Notes under the pieces: model-generated
Seen by the model: only the letters and a program-made list of their open reading frames with translations
Database searches by the model: none
What the model was told of the DNA's origin: nothing
Origin: Deltaproteobacteria bacterium RBG_13_61_14
GTDB taxonomy: Bacteria; RBG-13-61-14
NCBI GenBank assembly: GCA_001797815.1
Contig: MGQK01000123.1
Span: 35,847-47,592 of the forward strand
Direction of reading: 5' to 3'
DNA length: 11,746 nucleotides
Part shown: piece after piece, positions 6,994-11,746 of the stretch
How the letters are laid out: each line of letters begins with the position of its first letter
How positions within the stretch are numbered: position 1 is the first letter of the stretch
Translations under genes and position numbers: made by a program

Positions 6994-8313
6994 ATGGCAG
7001 ACGTCGCGCCCTTTCGGGGCGTCCATTATAACCGCGAGCGGGCGGGCGAATTGAGCGCGGTGGCGGCGCCGCCCTACGACATCATCCCGCCGGCGTTGCA
7101 GGAAGAGCTGCACCGGCGCTCGCCCTACAACGTGGTCCGGCTGATCCTGGGCAAGGACCTGCCCGAGGACGACCCCGGCCGCAACAAATACCTGCGCGCG
7201 GCCGAGCAATACCGGCAGTGGCTGGAAGACCGGGTTCTGGTCCGTGAGGAAGCGCCCCGCTTCTACCTCTATCACCTCGCCTTCGACCTGAAAACGCCGG
7301 CCGGGGTCCGGCGCTTGCAGCGGCGGGGCCTGGTCGGCCGGCTCCGGCTTACTCCCTATTCCGAGCGGGTGGTGCTGCCGCACGAGCGGACCTTGGCCGC
7401 GGCCAAGGAAGACCGCTTCCGCCTGCTTTCCTCGGCCCGGGTCTGCTTCAGCCCGGTGTTTGTCCTGTTCACCGACCCGGAGCAGGAGCTTTTCCGCGGA
7501 CTCGAACCCGGGGCGCTGCCGGCGCCGACCTGGGAATGCCGCGAGCAGCCCGAGGTGGTCCATCGGATGTGGCCGATCGTGGATCCCGATCAGATCGAGG
7601 CCATCACCGCCTTTTTCCAACCGCGGCGGCTGTTTCTGGCCGACGGCCATCACCGCTACGAGACCGGGCTGCGCTACCTCGAGGAAATCCGTAGCCGCGA
7701 GCCGCGGCTCGCGGCCGGCGCGGAATGGACCCTGGCCTACCTCACCGCGGCCGAAGACCCGGGCCTGATCGTTCTTCCTTATCACCGCCTGCTCCACAGC
7801 CTGGCCCCGGAGAAGCTCATCGGCATGATCGGCCGGCTGCGCCAGGACTTCGAGGTCATCCCGGTCCCGGCCTCGCCGCTTTCGCCCGGGCCGGCGCGCC
7901 AGGCCTTTGTCCAGACCCTGATCGCCCACGGCCAGAGCCGGTCCGCTTTCGGCCTGGTCTTTGCCCGCGGCGAAGCCTATTGGCTCCTGACCAAGCCCGA
8001 GATCCACCGCACCCGCCGGGCCGGGATCGCCTCCCGCCTGGACGTGACCTTGCTCGAGGGGCACGTGCTGGAGGAAGTCCTGGCCATTGACCACCGCGCT
8101 TTGCTGGAAGAAAAAAATGTGACCTATGAAACCGATTATGACAAAGTCCTGGACGCGCTCGGCCGGCCGCCCTTTCAGGCGGCGTTCCTGCTCAACCCCA
8201 CCCCGGTGCGCGATATCCTGGCCGCGGCCGAGGCCGGCGAGATCATGCCGGAAAAGTCCACCTACTTCTTTCCCAAGCCCATCTCCGGCCTGGTCTTCAA
8301 TCCCCTGGATTAA
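6994..8313 (+). CDS. DUF1015 family protein
   Basis: This is a 439-residue cytoplasmic protein of a widespread but uncharacterised family, at about its usual length. Recognised motifs are PFRGV near the N-terminus, APPYD (25-29), the block VVLPHERTLAAAKEDRFRLL (126-145), with conserved His and Glu, and LADGHHRYETGLRY (215-228). His-rich polar blocks of this kind suggest an enzyme active site, but no reaction has been assigned as far as I know. Family members are often noted beside serine-synthesis genes; no serC or serA is in this window. It starts 15 bases after the TsaC-like stop with a GAAGG Shine-Dalgarno (6977-6981), so it is probably the third gene of the purE operon. A large palindrome follows its stop. 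Confidence 0.9.
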   Translation: MADVAPFRGVHYNRERAGELSAVAAPPYDIIPPALQEELHRRSPYNVVRLILGKDLPEDDPGRNKYLRAAEQYRQWLEDRVLVREEAPRFYLYHLAFDLKTPAGVRRLQRRGLVGRLRLTPYSERVVLPHERTLAAAKEDRFRLLSSARVCFSPVFVLFTDPEQELFRGLEPGALPAPTWECREQPEVVHRMWPIVDPDQIEAITAFFQPRRLFLADGHHRYETGLRYLEEIRSREPRLAAGAEWTLAYLTAAEDPGLIVLPYHRLLHSLAPEKLIGMIGRLRQDFEVIPVPASPLSPGPARQAFVQTLIAHGQSRSAFGLVFARGEAYWLLTKPEIHRTRRAGIASRLDVTLLEGHVLEEVLAIDHRALLEEKNVTYETDYDKVLDALGRPPFQAAFLLNPTPVRDILAAAEAGEIMPEKSTYFFPKPISGLVFNPLD

Positions 8314-8320
8314 AAGCCAT

Positions 8321-8403
8321 TGGGGTCAGGTCTTCACATTTCACAATTAACCAAAAGCTCCCGAGGTCAAAAGGCTTATGTGAAATGTGAAGACCTGACC
8401 CCA
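8321..8403. repeat. Perfect 25-bp inverted repeat (REP/RAYT-like palindrome), possible terminator
   Basis: Arms 8321-8345 and 8379-8403 are exact reverse complements over 25 bases. The left arm begins TGGGGTCAGGTCTTCACA and the right arm ends GAAGACCTGACCCCA. The spacer is 33 bases. The right arm runs into ATTTTCG, so the transcript could form a long hairpin with a short U-run and end the purE-tsaC-DUF1015 mRNA. The GGGGTCAGGTCTT core resembles palindromes I associate with REP-associated tyrosine transposases; this link is from memory. No transposase gene is in the window. Confidence 0.8.
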
Positions 8404-8410
8404 TTTTCGA

Positions 8411-8440
8411 TTTACAGCGCTATTTCATTTTGCCTATAAT
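8411..8440 (+). promoter_or_regulatory. Strong sigma70-type promoter giving a predicted leaderless mRNA
   Basis: TTTACA (8411-8416), an 18-base spacer, then a perfect TATAAT (8435-8440). Only 6 bases separate the -10 box from the ATG at 8447, so the expected start of transcription falls on or next to the A of the start codon. No Shine-Dalgarno precedes the ATG. Confidence 0.75.
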
Positions 8441-8446
8441 AGGCTC

Positions 8447-9169
8447 ATGCCCGAATCGGCCAAACAACTTTCCAGTCTCTCTATTTTTTTCCCCTGCTAC
8501 AACGACGCCGGAACCGTCGGCTCGCTCGTGCTCCTCGCCTTCCGCGCCGCGGGGTGGCTGACCGACGATTACGAGGTGATCGTGGTGGACGACGGTAGCA
8601 CCGACAACAGCCGGGCCATCCTGGAAGAGCTGGCCGGCCACTACCCCCGGCTCCGGCTGGTCTGCCACGACACCAACCGCGGCTACGGCGGCGCCCTCAG
8701 GAGCGGGTTCGCCGCGGCGCAGAAAGAGTTCATCTTTTACACCGACGGCGACGGTCAGTACGACGTGCTCGAGCTGCCCCGCCTGGCCGAGCGCATGCGG
8801 GAAGGGGTGGACGTGGTCAACGGCTACAAGGTGAACCGGGCCGACCCGTGGTTCCGCCGGCTGGTGGGGTTCGGCTACAACCTGGTCTCGCGCCGGGCCT
8901 TTGGGCTAAAGGTGCGGGACGTGGACTGCGACTACCGGCTGCTGCGGCGCTCGGTGTTGGACCAGGTGAAATTGGAATCCGACACCGGGGTGATCTGCGT
9001 GGAGATGATGAAGAAGATTGCGGACGCGGGCCTGCGAGTGGAAGAGGTCCCGGTCCACCATTTCCCCCGGCTCTACGGCCAGAGCCAGTTCTTCACCGTG
9101 CCCCACGTGGCCCGGTCCGTGATTGCCCTGGCTCGCTTCTGGCGGCAGACCCGAAAGCACGCCCTATAA
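8447..9169 (+). CDS. Family 2 glycosyltransferase, polyprenyl-phosphate sugar transferase-like
   Basis: This GT-A-fold enzyme of 240 residues transfers a sugar from a nucleotide donor; the acceptor may be a polyprenyl phosphate, as in DPM1-like relatives. The N-terminus LSIFFPCYND (11-20) is the first strand. VIVVDDGSTDNS (44-55) binds the nucleotide, and FYTDGDGQYD (97-106) holds the DxD metal site (D100, D102). NRGYGGALRSGF (77-88) is typical of this subgroup. There are no C-terminal membrane helices, unlike some bactoprenol glucosyltransferases. The ATG at 8447 keeps the whole first strand and sits 6 bases after a perfect TATAAT, implying leaderless translation. The gene seems monocistronic: a hairpin follows, and the next gene has its own promoter. 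Donor and acceptor cannot be read from the sequence. Confidence 0.88.
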   Translation: MPESAKQLSSLSIFFPCYNDAGTVGSLVLLAFRAAGWLTDDYEVIVVDDGSTDNSRAILEELAGHYPRLRLVCHDTNRGYGGALRSGFAAAQKEFIFYTDGDGQYDVLELPRLAERMREGVDVVNGYKVNRADPWFRRLVGFGYNLVSRRAFGLKVRDVDCDYRLLRRSVLDQVKLESDTGVICVEMMKKIADAGLRVEEVPVHHFPRLYGQSQFFTVPHVARSVIALARFWRQTRKHAL

Positions 9170-9173
9170 AAAG

Positions 9174-9200
9174 CAAGGGGCTTGAACGGGCAGCCCCTTG
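9174..9200. terminator. 9-bp perfect stem-loop after the glycosyltransferase
   Basis: CAAGGGGCT (9174-9182) and AGCCCCTTG (9192-9200) are perfect reverse complements with a 9-base loop. On the plus strand no T-run follows, so a standard intrinsic terminator for the glycosyltransferase is not shown. On the minus strand the stem is followed, after one base, by TTTTT (9172-9168 region), although no minus gene reads into it. It lies about 20 bases before the next promoter. Confidence 0.4.
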
Positions 9201-9218
9201 AAAAGACGAAGGTGTTCG

Positions 9219-9247
9219 TTGACAATGATCGCATGAGCCGATAAAAT
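9219..9247 (+). promoter_or_regulatory. Near-consensus promoter of the lytic transglycosylase-pgsA operon
   Basis: A perfect TTGACA (9219-9224) is followed after exactly 17 bases by TAAAAT (9242-9247). Transcription should start near 9253-9255, leaving a leader of about 2-4 bases before the ATG at 9257, or about 8-10 bases if the in-frame ATG at 9263 is used. No Shine-Dalgarno is present. Confidence 0.75.
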
Positions 9248-9258
9248 AAAGCGATCAT
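9225..9258. promoter_or_regulatory. 8-bp dyad bracketing the -10 box, possible operator
   Basis: ATGATCGC (9225-9232) and GCGATCAT (9251-9258) are exact reverse complements separated by 18 bases. The left half abuts the -35 box; the right half covers the predicted transcription start and the start codon. A dimeric repressor bound here would block the promoter. Chance occurrence is possible at this length. Confidence 0.35.
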
Positions 9259-9919
9259 GCTAATGCCAAGCTGGGCCGCCTTCACCTGGCGGAATTTGCT
9301 TGCCTTGGCCTCGGGCCTCTGGCTGGGGCTCCTTCCGGGCTTGCTCCTGGCCGGCGAGATCTATTATTACGTGGACGAAAACGGCGTTTATCACTTCAGC
9401 GACCGGCGCAAGACCCCGGACTTCGACAAGGTGATGGTCTGGAAAGAGGGGGACTATGAGGCCGAGGTGTTTGAGCTCGACCCGCTCTACCAGGAGCTGA
9501 TCAGCCGGGCGTGCGCGACCTACGAGGTGGAAGAGGCCCTGGTGCTGGCCATGGTGCGGGTGGAGTCGAACTTCGACAAGAACGCGATCTCGCGCAAGGG
9601 CGCCCAGGGGCTTTTGCAATTGATGCCGGAGACGGCCCAGCGCTACCGGGTGCGCAACACCTTCAACCCCCGGGAGAACATTTACGCGGGGGTGTTGCAC
9701 CTCAAGACCCTGCTGATGAAATACAAGAATGACGAGAGGCTGGCGCTCGCGGCCTACAACGCCGGGGCCGGCGCGGTGGACAAATACCGGGGCATCCCGC
9801 CCTTCCCGGAAACCCAGAACTACGTGCGCCTAGTGCTCAAATACCGGGACCTCTACCGGGAGCAAGCCAAGAACTCCAACCGCGAAACCCAGACCGCCAC
9901 CGGCACGGCTCATGACTAA
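9257..9919 (+). CDS. Secreted lytic transglycosylase with DUF4124-like N-terminus (SLT domain)
   Basis: It cleaves peptidoglycan glycan strands to 1,6-anhydromuropeptides in the periplasm. The 220 residues begin with a basic, then hydrophobic signal peptide (about 1-33, cleavage probable near LLLAG); there is no lipobox Cys. A short DUF4124-type segment, YYYVDENGVYHFSD (36-49), follows. The Slt domain (about 75-200) shows VRVESNFDKNAIS with catalytic E103, KGAQGLLQLMPETA (114-127), the NP..N segment NPRENIYAGV (137-146) and LAAYNAGAGAVDKY (164-177) followed by PPFPETQNYV. This combination is common in proteobacteria and Desulfobacterota. ATG at 9257 or 9263 are both in frame; the first is kept. 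It overlaps pgsA by 8 bases, so the two are cotranscribed. Confidence 0.93.
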   Translation: MLMPSWAAFTWRNLLALASGLWLGLLPGLLLAGEIYYYVDENGVYHFSDRRKTPDFDKVMVWKEGDYEAEVFELDPLYQELISRACATYEVEEALVLAMVRVESNFDKNAISRKGAQGLLQLMPETAQRYRVRNTFNPRENIYAGVLHLKTLLMKYKNDERLALAAYNAGAGAVDKYRGIPPFPETQNYVRLVLKYRDLYREQAKNSNRETQTATGTAHD

Positions 9920-10571
9920 AACCGGCGTCACCCATTCCCTCTGGAACCTCCCCAACCTCCTCACCCTGGCCCGGGTGGCGGCGGTGCCGATCCTGATCGT
10001 TCTCTTGCTCCTGGTCCGGGCCCCCGCGGCGGAGCACAATTGGTTTCACCCCCAGGCCGCGCCGATAGAAACCGACTGGGACCGGCTCTGGAGTTTCCTG
10101 GCCGGGTTCCTGTTCCTGGCCGCCAGTTTCACCGACTACCTGGACGGGCTGCTCGCCCGCAGGATGGGCCTGGTCACCAGCCTGGGCAAGTTCCTGGACC
10201 CGCTGGCGGACAAGCTGCTCATCACCGCGGCCATGATCATGCTGGTGCAACTGGACCGGCTGCCCGGCTGGATGGTGGTGTTGATCATCTGCCGGGAGAT
10301 CGCGGTGACCGGGCTGCGCGCCATCGCCGCGGAAGAGGGGATCGTGATCGCGGCGAGCGGGCTCGGCAAACAAAAGACCTTGTTCCAGGTCATCTCCCTG
10401 TTTTTCGTCCTGGTCTATTACCCGGTCCCGTTTCCCCTGGCGCTCTTCGGCTGCCACAGCCTGAATGTTTACGCGGTGGGCCTGATCTTTTTCTACGGCG
10501 CCTTTTTCTACGCGCTCTGGTCGGGCTTCGATTACTTCCGGGCCTTCTGGTCCCAGGTCATCTCCAAGTAG
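9912..10571 (+). CDS. pgsA: CDP-diacylglycerol-glycerol-3-phosphate 3-phosphatidyltransferase
   Basis: PgsA makes phosphatidylglycerol phosphate from CDP-diacylglycerol and glycerol 3-phosphate in the inner membrane, the committed step to phosphatidylglycerol and cardiolipin. The CDP-alcohol phosphatidyltransferase signature D-x2-DG-x2-AR-x8-G-x3-D-x3-D is complete: D75, D78, G79, A82, R83, G92, D96, D100. The N-terminus NLPNLLTLARVAAVPI (12-27) and the later CREIAVTGLR (127-136) are typical of PgsA rather than phosphatidylserine synthase. Further membrane spans lie at about 62-75, 102-126, 158-180 and 186-204. At 219 residues it is somewhat longer than common PgsA, mainly from a hydrophilic insert at about 37-60. 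It starts within the last codons of the transglycosylase gene (8-base overlap) and is followed at once by a small hairpin with a T-run. Confidence 0.94.
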   Translation: MTKTGVTHSLWNLPNLLTLARVAAVPILIVLLLLVRAPAAEHNWFHPQAAPIETDWDRLWSFLAGFLFLAASFTDYLDGLLARRMGLVTSLGKFLDPLADKLLITAAMIMLVQLDRLPGWMVVLIICREIAVTGLRAIAAEEGIVIAASGLGKQKTLFQVISLFFVLVYYPVPFPLALFGCHSLNVYAVGLIFFYGAFFYALWSGFDYFRAFWSQVISK

Positions 10572-10588
10572 AAAGCCTCCGGGCTTTT
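10572..10588 (+). terminator. Short intrinsic terminator after pgsA
   Basis: AAAGCC (10572-10577) pairs with GGCTTT (10582-10587) around a TCCG loop, which is of the stable UNCG tetraloop type, and the stem ends in TTTT. It starts one base after the pgsA stop. The stem is short, so termination may be partial. Confidence 0.5.
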
Positions 10589-10593
10589 GCCTG

Positions 10594-10628
10594 CCCCCTC
10601 TCCATCCAGGAGAGGGTTGGGGTGAGGG
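10594..10628. repeat. Dispersed-type intergenic palindrome fragment
   Basis: CCCTCTCC (10596-10603) and GGAGAGGG (10609-10616) form an 8-bp stem around ATCCA, followed by TTGGGGTGAGGG. The right side looks like the common bacterial intergenic motif GAGAGGGTTGGGGTGAGGG, whose mirror half is missing on the left here, so this may be a truncated copy. There is no reading frame. It occupies the middle of the 173-base gap between pgsA and the deacetylase-like gene. Confidence 0.5.
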
Positions 10629-10660
10629 AGTCGCTATAACATGGGGCTTTTCGCTTTTGA

Positions 10661-10689
10661 TTGAGTCTGCCGGAGGGGTATGGTATTCT
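10661..10689 (+). promoter_or_regulatory. Candidate promoter of the deacetylase-like gene
   Basis: TTGAGT (10661-10666), a 17-base spacer, then TATTCT (10684-10689). The predicted start near 10696 gives a leader of about 50 bases carrying a strong Shine-Dalgarno. The match to sigma70-type boxes is moderate. Confidence 0.45.
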
Positions 10690-10718
10690 TTCGGAACGCT
10701 CGTTTCCGGTCTTCTGAG

Positions 10719-10748
10719 AAGGAGGCCACCGAGCTCGTGGGTCCATGA
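10719..10748 (+). promoter_or_regulatory. Shine-Dalgarno with possible three-codon leader ORF ahead of the deacetylase-like gene
   Basis: AAGGAGG (10719-10725) lies 19 bases before the ATG at 10745, too far for normal use. A GTG at 10737, 11 bases downstream of it, opens GTG-GGT-CCA-TGA, whose stop (10746-10748) overlaps the ATGATG start of the main gene. Reinitiation at this TGATG junction would explain the odd spacing. This is speculative; no in-frame start codon for the main gene exists between the Shine-Dalgarno and 10745. Confidence 0.3.
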
Positions 10749-11746
10749 TGAAGTCCGCGTTTATTTACTCCGAGCAGTTCGCCCAATACAAACTCAGCCC
10801 GCTGCACCCGTACGACCCGATCCGGGCCAACCGCTGTTACGAACTGATTCGCCGCTTTAACCTGCTGGACCATCCCGACACCCGGCTGGTGCAACCGACG
10901 GCATTGCCGCGGGAAGAGCTCAAGCTCGCCCACAGCGAGACCTACCTCCGGTGGCTGGAGAAAGCGAACGCCGGGGAGTTCACCCTGGAGATGCTGGAGT
11001 TCGGGCTGGGCAGCCAGGACTGCCCGGTCTTTCCCGGGGTGCTGGAGATGAACCTGCTCGCGGCCGGGGCCACCTGGAAGGCGGCGGAGCTGGTGGCCGA
11101 CGGAGAGTGCCAGTTCGCCTTCAACCCCATGGGCGGTTACCACCACGCCGGATACGAAGTGGCCGAGGGCTTTTGCTACATCAACGACATCGTAATCGCG
11201 GCCCGGAAACTGCTGGACCGGGGCCTGCGCCTGGCCTACGTGGACATTGACGCCCACCACGGCAACGGGGTGCAGGACGCCTTTTATGAAGACGACCGGG
11301 TGCTGGTGATCTCGCTGCACGAGAGCGGGAAGAGCCTGTTTCCGGGGACCGGGTTCGAGACCGAGATCGGCGCGGGCCAGGGCAAAGGCTACACCGTGAA
11401 CGTGCCGCTCCTGGAGATGAGCGACGACGAGGTGTTTTTCTACGCCTTCAACGAGGTGGTGCCGCCGCTGGTCAAAGCTTTTCAGCCGGACCTGGTCATC
11501 GGCATCCTGGGGGTGGACACCATGGCCACCGACCCGCTCACCCATCTGCGCATGACCAACAACGGCTTTGCCGACATCTGCGCCATCCTTCACCAGATCT
11601 CGCCCCGCTGGATCGGACTCGGCGCCGGCGGCTACAACCTCGACAACGTGGCCCGGGGCTGGACTTTAGCCTGGGCCGTGATCACCGGCCAGGAAACCGG
11701 GCAGGACGACCTGCTGACCCTGGGCGGCATGTTCATGGGCGAGACC
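10745..11746 (+). CDS. Histone deacetylase/AcuC family zinc hydrolase, C-terminus cut by window edge
   Basis: This is a zinc-dependent deacetylase-superfamily enzyme; bacterial members act on acetylated proteins, polyamines or other acylated amines. The frame is open for 334 codons to the last base, so the C-terminus is missing. The active-site set is intact: GGYHHAGYEVAEGFCYIND (130-148) with the H133-H134 dyad, VDIDAHHGNGVQDAF (166-180) with zinc ligands D169 and H171, LGVDTMATDPL (255-265) with zinc ligand D263, and GAGGYNLDNVARGW (293-306) with Y297. The N-terminus (FIYSEQFAQYKLSPLHPYDPIR) resembles AcuC and class I enzymes. Starts at 10745 or 10748 (ATGATG) are equally possible; both sit unusually far from the Shine-Dalgarno. 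The substrate cannot be assigned, and no acetoin or acetyl-CoA synthetase gene is in view. Confidence 0.9.
   Translation, partial: MMKSAFIYSEQFAQYKLSPLHPYDPIRANRCYELIRRFNLLDHPDTRLVQPTALPREELKLAHSETYLRWLEKANAGEFTLEMLEFGLGSQDCPVFPGVLEMNLLAAGATWKAAELVADGECQFAFNPMGGYHHAGYEVAEGFCYINDIVIAARKLLDRGLRLAYVDIDAHHGNGVQDAFYEDDRVLVISLHESGKSLFPGTGFETEIGAGQGKGYTVNVPLLEMSDDEVFFYAFNEVVPPLVKAFQPDLVIGILGVDTMATDPLTHLRMTNNGFADICAILHQISPRWIGLGAGGYNLDNVARGWTLAWAVITGQETGQDDLLTLGGMFMGET

Noticed and set aside
6988-8094. A 368-codon minus-strand open frame opposite the DUF1015 gene
   Set aside because: No recognisable domain and no ribosome site; the plus strand holds an intact, family-length gene.
9174-9200. A standard intrinsic terminator for the glycosyltransferase on the plus strand
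   Set aside because: The stem is perfect, but AAAAG rather than a T-run follows on the plus strand, so only a stem-loop of uncertain role is reported.
10634-11593. A 319-codon minus-strand open frame opposite the deacetylase-like gene
   Set aside because: The plus strand encodes a complete zinc deacetylase active site. The minus frame is His/Val/Gly-rich and motif-free.
1-11746. CRISPR array, tRNA, rRNA, transposase, toxin-antitoxin or defence system
   Set aside because: No regularly spaced direct repeats, no tRNA-like cloverleaf and no matching protein motifs were noticed on either strand when read by eye.

Overview
The window is GC-rich bacterial DNA (about two thirds G+C by eye). It holds eleven protein-coding genes, packed tightly, with no intergenic gap over about 175 bases. 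Phosphatidylglycerol synthesis, a lytic transglycosylase with a DUF4124-like N-terminus, a TgpA-type membrane transglutaminase and intergenic palindromes point to a Gram-negative bacterium, perhaps Desulfobacterota or a neighbouring phylum. That placement is inference; no marker here fixes the taxon. No RNA gene, CRISPR array, prophage or transposase gene was seen.

Layout. (1) 25-2926, plus strand: a cytoplasmic GH35-like beta-glycosidase overlaps by 11 bases an unrecognised 283-residue protein. They form a translationally coupled pair and are the least familiar unit here. (2) 2937-3063: a long imperfect inverted repeat in the convergent gap. (3) 5701-3085, minus strand: a two-gene operon of a proline-rich double zinc-ribbon protein and a TgpA-like transglutaminase with an intact Cys-His-Asp triad. 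(4) 5819-8313, plus strand: purE, tsaC/sua5-type and a DUF1015 gene, closely spaced and probably one transcript. It ends at a perfect 25-bp palindrome at 8321-8403. (5) 8447-9169: a family 2 glycosyltransferase. (6) 9257-10571: a secreted lytic transglycosylase overlapping pgsA. (7) 10745 to the window edge: a histone-deacetylase/AcuC-family gene cut off by the window.

How the genes work together: most are housekeeping. PurE serves purine synthesis, TsaC serves tRNA t6A, PgsA and the lytic transglycosylase serve the envelope, and the glycosyltransferase resembles polyprenyl-phosphate sugar transferases. The most notable signals are regulatory. Two consecutive genes (8447 and 9257) have near-consensus sigma70-type promoters whose -10 boxes lie only 6 and 9 bases before the ATG, with no Shine-Dalgarno, which predicts leaderless or near-leaderless mRNAs. 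An 8-bp dyad brackets the second -10 box. Three unrelated palindromic repeat types occur in three gaps. I found no clear defence or mobile system. The best candidate for something undescribed is the glycosidase plus unknown-protein pair.
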